Below are positions 1 to 7,511 of a stretch of DNA of 16,817 bases, one piece after another. The DNA comes from DASQDN01 sp035630195 (lineage in GTDB: Bacteria; Acidobacteriota; Terriglobia; Bryobacterales; Bryobacteraceae), in the NCBI GenBank assembly GCA_035630195.1, contig DASQLD010000003.1, positions 1 through 16,817 on the forward strand, read 5' to 3'. The notes under the pieces are model-generated. The model made no database searches and had not been told where the DNA came from. It saw only the letters and a program-made list of their open reading frames with translations. Position numbers and translations under genes: made by a program. The first letter of the stretch is position 1, and each line of letters begins with the position of its first letter.

Positions 1-51
1 CAGCAGATACCTGAGTTTGCGATAATCACCAAGTCGAGGTTTCCCTTAAGA

Positions 52-633
52 ATGATTCGAAACTCTTTCGCTCGTACCTTATTCGTCCAGGCTCTTTTGG
101 GCGCCGCTATCCTGACGGCCCAGAGCGCCAAGCCCGTTCGTTCCCCTGACGTGCCCTATGTTCCTACAACGGAGAAAGCCGTTCAGGAGATGTTGAAACT
201 AGCGGACGTCAAGAAGAGTGACGTGGTCTATGACTTGGGTTGCGGTGACGGAAGGATTGTCATTGCGGCGGCTAAAACCTATGGCGCGCATGGTGTCGGG
301 ATCGATATCAACCCCGAGCGCATCAAAGAAGCGCGTGAGAACGCAAAGAAGGCCGGCGTCGAGCATCTGGTTCGCTTCCAAGAAGCCGATCTGTTTGAAG
401 CGGAGTTTCGTCCGGCGACTGTGGTTACTTTGTTCCTGTTGTCTTCTGTCAATTTGAAGCTTCGGCCGCGGCTAATGGAGCAACTAAAGCCGGGCACGCG
501 CCTGGTCTCGAATACGTTCGACATGGGCGACTGGAAGCCGGAGAAAGAAGTGAACGTCGGGGATTCGGGCGAGGAAGAATACACGGGCCTGAGCCAGCGA
601 TTGTTTCTCTGGACAATTCCGGCGAAGAAGTGA
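52..633 (+). CDS. Exported class I SAM-dependent methyltransferase
   Basis: The 193-residue product has a Rossmann methyltransferase core. Motif I is VVYDLGCGDG (residues 58-67), the acidic SAM-ribose residue lies in GVGIDIN (81-87), and EADLF (111-115) matches the adenine-binding region. Ahead of motif I is PDVPYVPTT (32-40), a block I associate with a family often annotated as DOT1-like or plain SAM-dependent methyltransferase. Residues 1-26 look like a Sec signal peptide: basic MIRNSFAR, a hydrophobic run, then TAQSA as a likely cleavage site. A GAGGT at 36-40 sits 11 bases before the ATG. The frame stays open back to base 1 with no other start codon, so a longer form cannot be excluded. 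The substrate is unknown. The gene converges on the Tat-protein gene, 73 bases away. Confidence 0.85.
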   Translation: MIRNSFARTLFVQALLGAAILTAQSAKPVRSPDVPYVPTTEKAVQEMLKLADVKKSDVVYDLGCGDGRIVIAAAKTYGAHGVGIDINPERIKEARENAKKAGVEHLVRFQEADLFEAEFRPATVVTLFLLSSVNLKLRPRLMEQLKPGTRLVSNTFDMGDWKPEKEVNVGDSGEEEYTGLSQRLFLWTIPAKK

Positions 634-706
634 AGACCGCTTCCTTTGGGCGCGGCTCGGAAGACGTACGGCAAATCCTGGCGGAGTTTGCGGGCGTTCG
701 CCTAGG

Positions 707-2023
707 CTAGGTGTCGAGGCGTAGCTCTGACACGCCTTTGTTGAGAGCTATGCAAACGACAAGCGATTCGCCGTCCCTGCGCCACGTGCCGGGTTCGATT
801 GCTTGCCAACCGCGGACTTCCCGTAGGCCTGCCGGGCGGCGGTTTGTCCGCCAGCGTAGCGTAAAGTCGCTGCAGGCATACGGGGCTTTTAGCTTCAATC
901 CTGTGGCAATCGCTTCGATTGTCGTAAGCTCCTTGGCAGCCCAGTAGCGAGCCACGTCCACTAGCTTCATCCACTGCACTTGCTTATAGCGAGCATGGAG
1001 CCTCCGCACAATCTCCTGCATGGCTTTGAAGCCCGCTTCGGAGCCGTTGTGATGAATGCCCGTCCAATGGCAGAGCATTAATGCAGGATCGCCGCGATCG
1101 ATGACCTCGACTATGCGGCCTTTAGAGAGGTCCGGTGAGATGAATCTGTCAACATCCGGCTTCTGTGAGGCGTCCCAGTTGCCGGTCCAATCGCCGGTGC
1201 AGGCGTAGATGGAGACGACGCACTGCGGCGATGGGCCATCCAGCCCTGAGGCGTACTCGATCCGCGGAGCGGTAGTCTCAGATCCTTTGTCGATGACGTT
1301 GCGGAAGTAGTGGGGAACTTCGGTTCCGTAGACCGATCGGACAGCTTGGAACGCGGCTTGCGAAAGCTGCGGAAGCCCACCCTCGCCGAAGCCGCCCGGT
1401 GTCGTGAAGCCATCGCATTGGAGGTCAACGTTTTTCAAAATCTGGAGCGAGTAGGCAATATAGGCGGCGATCTCATCGACGCTTCGGCCTTCACACCATT
1501 CCCAGTTCTCCATCCATTTCGGCCCGCGCTCAACCACGGGATGCCCGGTCTTCAGGTCAATGATGCGGGTGTGCGTGATCATCTCGGGATGAATGTCCCA
1601 ATTGGGAACGATCTGATCACGAACTAGTTTGATGCTGTCGGTGATTTCTTTGGGTGTCCATCCAGGCACTTCGCGATCGAGGCGTCCCACGCAGGCGGGG
1701 AAGGGAACGATGCTGTACTTGCCCTTGACACCTTCTTTTTGTGACCACTCGGCGAAGCGGCGCACGAACGAATCCGGGATCTCGTAAGGCATGCTGCGCC
1801 AGTCCTGCTTGTAGCGTTCGGGAAATGTCGCTGCGAACTGGGGGATGGAAAACCGATTGAGGTTGACCAGACAAGTAGAGTCGTCGATGATCCAGGCAAG
1901 AGGCACGCGCTCGCGTGGGTTGATTACTTCAACGCCCTGGGGCCTGGCGGGCGGCCTGGCGCCGGGTTGCTGGGCCATGAGTAATGACGACTGCAGAAAG
2001 GTGCGGCGTGTAAGTCCGGTCAT
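707..2023 (-). CDS. Tat-exported protein, possible NodB-like (polysaccharide deacetylase) fold
   Basis: This 438-residue protein starts MTGLTRRTFLQSS, a good twin-arginine signal (RR at 6-7) with a short hydrophobic stretch, so it is probably folded and cofactor- or metal-loaded before export. I do not recognise the family with certainty. The order of polar motifs resembles NodB-type deacetylases: WIIDD (44-48) for the metal/catalytic Asp pair, HPEMITH (145-151) for the H-x(3-5)-H metal site, TTPGGFG (207-213) for the R/T-x-P-x-G loop, and HWTGIHH (319-325) for the C-terminal His motif. This is inference from motif order; a generic secreted hydrolase is the alternative. Cysteines are frequent. 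It diverges from the thiolase gene across 61 bases. No clear Shine-Dalgarno precedes its ATG. Confidence 0.75.
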   Translation of the reverse strand: MTGLTRRTFLQSSLLMAQQPGARPPARPQGVEVINPRERVPLAWIIDDSTCLVNLNRFSIPQFAATFPERYKQDWRSMPYEIPDSFVRRFAEWSQKEGVKGKYSIVPFPACVGRLDREVPGWTPKEITDSIKLVRDQIVPNWDIHPEMITHTRIIDLKTGHPVVERGPKWMENWEWCEGRSVDEIAAYIAYSLQILKNVDLQCDGFTTPGGFGEGGLPQLSQAAFQAVRSVYGTEVPHYFRNVIDKGSETTAPRIEYASGLDGPSPQCVVSIYACTGDWTGNWDASQKPDVDRFISPDLSKGRIVEVIDRGDPALMLCHWTGIHHNGSEAGFKAMQEIVRRLHARYKQVQWMKLVDVARYWAAKELTTIEAIATGLKLKAPYACSDFTLRWRTNRRPAGLREVRGWQAIEPGTWRRDGESLVVCIALNKGVSELRLDT

Positions 2024-2084
2024 TTGTCTTATTGTGCATCAAGGACGGCTCGCCAATGCTGGTACGATTTGGACGGGAACTTCC
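2024..2084. promoter_or_regulatory. Divergent promoter region, Tat-protein gene / thiolase
   Basis: These 61 bases separate two divergent starts and must hold both promoters unless these lie inside the genes. On the + strand TGGTACGAT (2060-2068) is an extended -10-like element (TG-n-TACGAT) 16 bases before the thiolase ATG; no convincing -35 lies 17 bases upstream. For the - strand gene a CACAAT hexamer lies about 9 bases before the ATG, which is weak evidence. The hexamer match is seen directly; promoter activity is inferred. Confidence 0.35.
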
Positions 2085-3215
2085 ATGGAACAAGCTGTCA
2101 TCATAAATTGCCTTCGAACCCCGATTGGCAAAGCGAATAAGGGCGGTCTTCGGAACATGCGGCCGGATGACATGGCTGCAAGTGTGATTCAAGCTTTGCT
2201 CGAACGACATCCGGAAGTCGCGAAAGATGAAGTGGAAGATGTGATCTTGGGCTGCGCGATGCCGGAAGCCGAGTCGGGCATGAATATGGCTCGGATCGCG
2301 GCGTTACGCGCGGGGCTGCCCGACATTGTTCCGGGCGTGACGATCAACCGCTTTTGTTCCTCCGGGTTGCAGTCGATTGCGATGGCTGCCGATCGCATTC
2401 GATCCGGTGGCGCGCAAATTATCATCGCAGGTGGCAGCGAGTCGATGTCGATGCTTCCGATGGCCGGCAATAAGTTTGCGCCGAACCCGTGGTTTGTCGA
2501 TAACCGCCCTGAGATGTATATGGGCATGGGTTTGACCGCTGAACGCCTGCAGCGCAAGTACGGTATCACTCGTGAGCAACAGGACGAGTTCTCGTTGCGC
2601 AGTCACACCAATGCTCTTAAGGCGCAAGGTTCAGGCGCCTTTGACGAGGAGATGATTCTTCTTGACGGATGCGTCAGAGATGAAGGGCCACGTGCAGATA
2701 CGTCGATGGAAGCGCTGGCAAAGCTAAAGCCGGTATTTCACGCGCAAGGCACGGTGACGGCTGGCAATTCGTCGCAGATGTCGGACGGGGCCGCTGCCGC
2801 GCTCGTGATGTCGGAATCGAAAGCTCGGCAGCTCGGGTTGAAACCGATGGCGCGGTTCGTGAGTTTCGCGGCGGCAGGTGTGCCGCCGGAGATTATGGGG
2901 ATCGGCCCGGCGGTGGCGATTCCGAAAGCTCTTGCGCTGGCGAATTTGTCACTCGATGGCATTGGGCTGATCGAGTTAAACGAGGCCTTCGCGGTACAGG
3001 CATTGGCGGTGATCAGGCAGGTGGGGCTTTCGCTCGATCGTGTCAACACGAATGGAGGGGCTATAGCGCTTGGTCATCCGCTGGGATGTACAGGCGCTAA
3101 GCTCACGGCGACCCTGCTTCGCGAGATGAAGCGGCGCGGAACCCGGTATGGAATGGTGACGATGTGTGTTGGAGGAGGGCAGGGTGCAGCCGGCATCTTC
3201 GAAGCAATCGAGTAG
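2085..3215 (+). CDS. Thiolase (acetyl-CoA C-acyltransferase, FadA-like)
   Basis: The enzyme cleaves 3-ketoacyl-CoA with CoA, the last step of beta-oxidation, or condenses acetyl-CoA in the reverse direction. From the ATG at 2085 the protein is 376 residues, slightly short of the usual ~390. All thiolase landmarks are present: MEQAVIINCLRTPIGK start, nucleophile Cys91 in NRFCSSGLQS, NEAFA (299-303), the catalytic His331 in GGAIALGHPLGCTGAK, and the C-terminal Cys361 in CVGGGQGAAG. The frame is open further upstream, but the conserved N-terminus fixes 2085. The acyl-CoA dehydrogenase start lies inside its last 32 bases, so the two are probably one operon and act in one pathway. No hydratase/hydroxyacyl-CoA dehydrogenase gene is nearby, so chain-length preference and direction cannot be decided. 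Confidence 0.95.
   Translation: MEQAVIINCLRTPIGKANKGGLRNMRPDDMAASVIQALLERHPEVAKDEVEDVILGCAMPEAESGMNMARIAALRAGLPDIVPGVTINRFCSSGLQSIAMAADRIRSGGAQIIIAGGSESMSMLPMAGNKFAPNPWFVDNRPEMYMGMGLTAERLQRKYGITREQQDEFSLRSHTNALKAQGSGAFDEEMILLDGCVRDEGPRADTSMEALAKLKPVFHAQGTVTAGNSSQMSDGAAAALVMSESKARQLGLKPMARFVSFAAAGVPPEIMGIGPAVAIPKALALANLSLDGIGLIELNEAFAVQALAVIRQVGLSLDRVNTNGGAIALGHPLGCTGAKLTATLLREMKRRGTRYGMVTMCVGGGQGAAGIFEAIE
3171..3175 (+). promoter_or_regulatory. Ribosome binding site choosing the acyl-CoA dehydrogenase start
   Basis: GGAGG, within GGAGGAGGG at 3171-3179, lies 8 bases before a GTG at 3184. It is one of the clearest Shine-Dalgarno sequences in the window and selects that GTG over the in-frame GTG at 3166, which lies before the site. 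The same bases encode the glycine run near the thiolase C-terminus. Confidence 0.7.
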
Positions 3216-4806
3216 CATTTTTACACCGGAGAAGTTCACCGAGGAACATAAAGCGATCGCGCGCGCGACCGAGACGTTCTGGAATCACGAAGTTGTTCCG
3301 CAACTCGATGCGATTCAGCGCCAGGAGCCCGGGGTCGCAGCCGGAGTGTTGCGAAAATCGGCGGAGATTGGGCTGACGGCAGTTCTGGTTCCCGAGCAGT
3401 ACGGCGGGATGGAAATGGATCTTGTGTCGGCGATGATCGTCGCCGAAGGCATCGCCAAGGACGGATCGTATGCGGCCTGGCACGGAGCTCACGCGGGCAT
3501 TGGAACGCTGCCCTTATTGCTATTTGGGACCGAGAAGCAGAAGGAGCGGTATCTCCCGAAGCTGACGAGCGCGGAATGGATCGGGGCTTACTGCCTTTCG
3601 GAATCGCACGCGGGCTCCGATGCATTGGCGGCGAAGACGCGCGCCGACTTGGCTGCCGATGGGACGCACTATGTTCTGAACGGGCAGAAGATGTGGATTA
3701 CCAACGGCGGCTCGGCCGATTTTTTTACAGTCTTCGCGAAGATTAGTGGCGAGCAGTTCACTGCCTTTCTAGTGGAGCGTTCCTGGCCAGGTGTCTCGGT
3801 AGGACACGAAGAGAAAAAGATGGGCATCAAGGGCAGCAGCACAACCGCCGTTTTCTTTGATAACGTTCGGGTTCCTGTCGCGAATGTGCTGGGGGAGAGC
3901 GGACGCGGCCACATCATTGCGTTCAACATTCTGAACCTTGGTCGTCTGAAGCTCGGGCCCTTTGCGGTTGGCGGCGCAAAGGAAGTATTGGCGCAGTCGC
4001 TGAAGTATGCAAAGGAGCGGAAGGCTTTCGGGAAAAGCATCGCTGAGTTTGGCCTGATTCGCCATAAGGTGGCCGAAATGGCCGTTCGGATCCACGCGGC
4101 GGAAACGATGAGTTATCGGGTGACGGGCGAAATTCAGGCGCGTATGGGGGAAGGTCAATCGCTATTGAAAGCGACGGAAGAGTTCGCGACGGAGTGCTCC
4201 TATGTGAAAGTGTTCGCATCCGAGATGCTCGACTACGTGGTCGATGAAGGTGTGCAGATTCACGGCGGTTATGGCTATCACCAGGATTATGCGGTGGAGC
4301 GCGCTTACCGGGACTCACGTATCAATCGAATCTTTGAAGGTACGAACGAGATCAATCGTCTTCTCGCTGTGGGCATGTTGATGAAGCGCGGGAAACTTGT
4401 GCAGGAGGTGAAGCAGCTTCAGGAGCAGTTGCTGTCATCGCCTCCATCGGAGAAGGTCGGATACTTCGTACTTGGAGTTGCTTTCCAGCGATTCAACACG
4501 AAGCTTGAAGAACAGCAGGAAATCATGGCGAAAGTCGCTGACATTCTGATGTATACGTATGCCATCGAATCCGTAACGCTTCGGAATCCAGACGGTGAAC
4601 TCACGCGCGTGTTTGTCGAAGAGGCGTGGACTTGGATTGATGAGGCGGCAAAAACGGTGCTGACTGCCAGTTCCGAAGGCGATATGCTGCGCACGAACCT
4701 CGCGGTCCTGAAGCGATTTCTGAAGAGGGAGCCTGTCAATATCATCGAAGCTCGCCGGCGGATTGCGGCGAGGCTGCTGGAGGCCGAACGATTCGTCCTC
4801 GTCTAG
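3184..4806 (+). CDS. Acyl-CoA dehydrogenase, long VLCAD/FadE-type
   Basis: This FAD enzyme oxidises acyl-CoA to trans-2-enoyl-CoA and passes electrons to ETF. With the GTG start at 3184 it has 540 residues, against about 380 for short/medium-chain members. The extra ~140 C-terminal residues match the layout of very-long-chain enzymes. Visible motifs (numbering from 3184): LSESHAGSD (138-146) and WITNGG (171-176) for FAD and substrate, RKAFGKSIAEF (279-289), and FEGTNEINRLL (384-394), whose Glu385 aligns with the catalytic base of VLCAD-type enzymes. The start overlaps the thiolase by 32 bases behind a strong GGAGG, indicating coupled translation. Its stop shares one base with the GTG of the next gene (TAGTG). 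The substrate chain length is inferred, not seen. Confidence 0.93.
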   Translation: MQPASSKQSSSIFTPEKFTEEHKAIARATETFWNHEVVPQLDAIQRQEPGVAAGVLRKSAEIGLTAVLVPEQYGGMEMDLVSAMIVAEGIAKDGSYAAWHGAHAGIGTLPLLLFGTEKQKERYLPKLTSAEWIGAYCLSESHAGSDALAAKTRADLAADGTHYVLNGQKMWITNGGSADFFTVFAKISGEQFTAFLVERSWPGVSVGHEEKKMGIKGSSTTAVFFDNVRVPVANVLGESGRGHIIAFNILNLGRLKLGPFAVGGAKEVLAQSLKYAKERKAFGKSIAEFGLIRHKVAEMAVRIHAAETMSYRVTGEIQARMGEGQSLLKATEEFATECSYVKVFASEMLDYVVDEGVQIHGGYGYHQDYAVERAYRDSRINRIFEGTNEINRLLAVGMLMKRGKLVQEVKQLQEQLLSSPPSEKVGYFVLGVAFQRFNTKLEEQQEIMAKVADILMYTYAIESVTLRNPDGELTRVFVEEAWTWIDEAAKTVLTASSEGDMLRTNLAVLKRFLKREPVNIIEARRRIAARLLEAERFVLV

Positions 4807-5234
4807 TGGTTCTCGTTGGCCTCCCCGGGTCGGGTAAATCGACATGGGCAAAGCAGCACGGTGTCGCCGTACTGTCGAGCGATGAGCTGCGCTTCCTTCT
4901 GGCCGATGATGAGACCGACCAAAGTATTCACGCCGAGGTTTTCGCGACCCTACGCTATCTCGTTAGGCGCCGATTAGAACTGCGTCGTCCTTTGACGTTC
5001 ATCGACGCGACCCATATCACTCTGCGGGAACGGCGGCCCTACATCCGAATGTCCCTGTTGTATGAGTGTAGTGTCGAGGCCGTATTTTTCGATATACCTG
5101 CCGATGTCTGCAAAGCTCGGAATGCCGCGCGGGCGCGCGTTGTTCCGGATTGGGTGATTGAAGCGATGTTGCGCAGACTCGTGCCGCCAACGGTGAGCGA
5201 GGGCTTCGCGTCGGTTACGGTGATGAGCGTTTAA
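4806..5234 (+). CDS. Small P-loop kinase, Pnkp-like (AAA_33 type)
   Basis: The 142-residue protein opens directly into a Walker A motif, GLPGSGKST (residues 5-13), followed by SSDELR (24-29), FIDATH (65-70, the D-A-T block of polynucleotide-kinase-like enzymes) and an Arg-rich lid ARNAARARVVP (104-114). It ends PPTVSEGF (127-134), a tail typical of the family. I infer ATP-dependent phosphoryl transfer, with substrate unknown: nucleic acid ends, a nucleotide or a small metabolite are all possible. The start is a GTG overlapping the dehydrogenase stop by one base. The nearest GGAGG is 22 bases away, so translation probably depends on coupling. There is no 3'-phosphatase or ligase domain, unlike full bacterial Pnkp. 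Its 3' end overlaps the convergent MFS gene by 20 bases. Confidence 0.85.
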   Translation: MVLVGLPGSGKSTWAKQHGVAVLSSDELRFLLADDETDQSIHAEVFATLRYLVRRRLELRRPLTFIDATHITLRERRPYIRMSLLYECSVEAVFFDIPADVCKARNAARARVVPDWVIEAMLRRLVPPTVSEGFASVTVMSV

Positions 5235-6492
5235 CGGCTTCGTTGCGCCACATCTTCTGGGCGGCGATCCAGAGCAAGCCGGGGATGAGTATCAGGATTC
5301 CGACTGCGAACGCCAAGGAACGAACCGGCAGACCCGCGTCTACCAATGTGCCTCCGGTGAACGTTACAACGGATAGGGCCGCCATGAGGAAGGCGAACTC
5401 GGCTGAGAAGACACGTCCACGAAATTTGTCGTCGGTGTATTTTTGCAGAAGAGTGGTTGAGAAGACCCAAGCTATTGAGCCGCCAGAATGCGCGACTGCG
5501 ATCGCGAAGCAGACAACTACTAGCGATGTTGCTTGAGAGACGGTAAGGTAGCCGGCGGACGCGATAGCGAATGCGATTACGATGCCGTAACGCATTCGCG
5601 CTTCGTTGTGTCCGGACCAAACACCGGCAAGAAGCGGCCCGATCAGCGCTCCAATGCCGCGGGAGCACATCAGAAGGCTCATGCCCAGCATGCCCGCCGT
5701 TTCCGTGTTCGATCCCACTCGAAACATGCGCTCACCGTAAATCGGAAGAATGATCCAGTTGGCCCCCAGAATCGCGGTGCCCGTCTTGACGAACATGGTC
5801 ACCAGGAGTCTCGGATCTTGTCGAACATAGCGGGCCCCTTCCGCAATTGGCGTGAAGCGGGTGAGCTCGCTCGCATGAAAGGGCGGGGCATTGTCGAGAT
5901 GCGGTTCCTTGAAGCGCATCGAGCGTATTAAGAACGCCGACACGAGGAAGGAGAGAGCGTTGATCAGGAACACCGTGTTGCGCCCAAATGAGGCAGCCAG
6001 TAAGCCGCCGAGACCGGATCCAAATGCAAGGGAGACGCTCCAGGTCAACGTGGAAAGTGAGTTTGCTACTAGCGATTCCTCGGGCCCGGAAGTGATATTC
6101 GGAATGACGGAGGTTCGGCCCGGCTCGAAGAGAGACCAGAAGACGGTTTCGAGGAACAACAGCACGTAGAGTAGCCAGGTGGCTTGGTCGGACTGGGCGA
6201 ACAACATGCAGAACGTCACGACCGCTCGTGCGACATCAGCAAAGAGCATCAGTTTTCTACGACTGAGGCGATCGTTCAGAACGCCCGCTGCAGGGGCGAA
6301 GAACGTCTGGGGCAAAACCTGAAGCAGGAACGCGAATGCGACGGCTTTGGCCGAGCCGGTAACTTCAAGGATGAGACTGTAGATCGCGACGGCGTACAGC
6401 CAGTCGCCAATTTCACTGATAAGTTGGGCGAACCATAGCAGCCGGACGTTCCGGTTCGAACGGAGCAGTCGGCTGTACGCCGCAATGGTCAT
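5215..6492 (-). CDS. MFS transporter, EntS/MFS_3-like exporter
   Basis: This 425-residue inner-membrane protein is almost entirely hydrophobic helices with short charged loops, consistent with about 12 membrane segments. The loop between helices 2 and 3, GVLNDRLSRRKL (70-81), matches MFS motif A (G-x3-D-R-x2-R-R). The N-terminal pattern NVRLLWFAQLISEIGDWLY is characteristic of the subgroup that includes the enterobactin exporter EntS, so efflux of a small molecule is the best guess; the substrate cannot be read from sequence. Its ATG is 3 bases after the trpS stop, so the two are co-transcribed and probably coupled. Its last 20 bases overlap the convergent kinase gene. Confidence 0.92.
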   Translation of the reverse strand: MTIAAYSRLLRSNRNVRLLWFAQLISEIGDWLYAVAIYSLILEVTGSAKAVAFAFLLQVLPQTFFAPAAGVLNDRLSRRKLMLFADVARAVVTFCMLFAQSDQATWLLYVLLFLETVFWSLFEPGRTSVIPNITSGPEESLVANSLSTLTWSVSLAFGSGLGGLLAASFGRNTVFLINALSFLVSAFLIRSMRFKEPHLDNAPPFHASELTRFTPIAEGARYVRQDPRLLVTMFVKTGTAILGANWIILPIYGERMFRVGSNTETAGMLGMSLLMCSRGIGALIGPLLAGVWSGHNEARMRYGIVIAFAIASAGYLTVSQATSLVVVCFAIAVAHSGGSIAWVFSTTLLQKYTDDKFRGRVFSAEFAFLMAALSVVTFTGGTLVDAGLPVRSLAFAVGILILIPGLLWIAAQKMWRNEAVKRSSP

Positions 6493-6495
6493 CCG

Positions 6496-7485
6496 CTATG
6501 ACCGCGTGTAAAGGCCCATGCGGGATTTGACTAACTCGACCGTAGAGTTCGCGATTGGCATGACTCGTTCGACGCCTTCTCGCAGGATGCCGTCGAGATA
6601 CGCCGGGTCGGCCGTGATTTCCTGGTATCGCTGCTGAATCGGCTCCAGGCTGGATGCAACCATCTCGCCGACTTGCTTTTTCAAATCACCGTATCGCATA
6701 CCGCTAAAATGGGCGCGCATCTGTTCGTCGGTCCAGTCGCTCAAAGCTTGGAAGATGTTGAGCAGATTGGCTACGCCCGGGCCCATCGTTGCCAAGTCGA
6801 CTGCGGGATTTGAGTCGGTGGTCGCCTTCATAAACTTCTTGCGAATCACGTTCGGCGGATCGAGAAGACCGATTGCGTGGCCGGAACCAGTGGCCGACTT
6901 ACTCATCTTTTTTTCCGGATCGTCCAGTCCCATTACGCGCGCGCCTACGGTCGGCAGCTTCGTCGCGGGCATGACGAACGTTTCGCCATAGAGCGAATTG
7001 AAGCGTTGCGCGATGTCGCGAGCCAATTCAAGATGCTGTGACTGATCGTCACCCACGGGAACGATGTTTGCCTGGTAAAGGAGGATGTCCGCGGCCATCA
7101 AGACGGGGTACTGCAGCAATCCGTCGCCAATGGTGTCCTGAGCTTCGGACTTTGCCTTGAACTGCGTCATCCGATAGAGCCAGCCGATTGGTGTTACGCA
7201 GGTGAGCATCCAACTGAGCTCGGCGTGCGGGGGTACGCTCGATTGCACGACGATTGACGAATGTTTCGGATCAATTCCGGCGGCGATGAAGATGCCCGCC
7301 AGTTCACGGATCTTGGCGCGCAACTCTTCCGGCTTCTGGTAGACCGTGATCGCGTGCAAATCGACGATGCAGAAAATGCTGTCGTAGTCGTACTGGATCT
7401 TTACCCAGTTTTTAAGGGCTCCGAGATAATTTCCAATGTGTAAATTGCCGGTAGGTTGGACTCCGGACAGAACTCGTGCTTTCAT
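6496..7485 (-). CDS. trpS: Tryptophanyl-tRNA synthetase
   Basis: This cytosolic class I synthetase charges tRNA-Trp. It has 329 residues, the normal size. The start at 7485 gives MKARVLSGVQPTGNLHIGNY, with HIGN (16-19) in the usual place. The second signature is KMSKS at 193-197. YPVLMAADILLY (126-137) contains the Asp (133) that contacts the indole nitrogen in Bacillus TrpRS, and PVGDDQSQHLELARDIAQRF (143-162) is the conserved ATP/dimer region. An in-frame start 48 bases upstream is less likely because it would overlap the divergent RNA methyltransferase start and adds residues the family lacks. No Shine-Dalgarno is visible. Only 31 bases separate it from the divergent gene, so no T-box or attenuator fits in the gap. 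Confidence 0.98.
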   Translation of the reverse strand: MKARVLSGVQPTGNLHIGNYLGALKNWVKIQYDYDSIFCIVDLHAITVYQKPEELRAKIRELAGIFIAAGIDPKHSSIVVQSSVPPHAELSWMLTCVTPIGWLYRMTQFKAKSEAQDTIGDGLLQYPVLMAADILLYQANIVPVGDDQSQHLELARDIAQRFNSLYGETFVMPATKLPTVGARVMGLDDPEKKMSKSATGSGHAIGLLDPPNVIRKKFMKATTDSNPAVDLATMGPGVANLLNIFQALSDWTDEQMRAHFSGMRYGDLKKQVGEMVASSLEPIQQRYQEITADPAYLDGILREGVERVMPIANSTVELVKSRMGLYTRS

Positions 7486-7489
7486 TCTA

Positions 7490-7511
7490 GGTGGGGCAGA
7501 CAAACCCCATC
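7490..7511. promoter_or_regulatory. Inverted repeat between trpS and the RNA methyltransferase gene
   Basis: TGGGG (7492-7496) and CCCCA (7505-7509) are perfect inverted arms around an 8-base centre. Allowing one G-T mismatch the arms extend to GGTGGGG and CCCCATC. The repeat fills most of the 31-base gap, so it is placed like an operator for one or both divergent genes, or as a leader hairpin. Function is inferred. Confidence 0.4.

Noticed and set aside
1..51. A possible end of an upstream gene (TAA at 23-25).
   Set aside because: Eight codons are too few to identify anything, and all three frames are equally uninformative.
634..706. A terminator between the convergent methyltransferase and Tat-protein genes.
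   Set aside because: I find only a weak CGCCT...AGGCG pairing with a 13-base loop and no T-tract on either strand.
630..710. A 26-codon frame from a GTG overlapping the methyltransferase stop to a TAG.
   Set aside because: No ribosome site, no recognisable motif, and its end runs into the opposite-strand gene; such a short open frame is expected by chance at this base composition.
1845..2084. An 80-codon upstream extension of the thiolase.
   Set aside because: It lies antisense over the Tat-protein gene and adds residues before the conserved thiolase start MEQAVIINCLRTPIGK.
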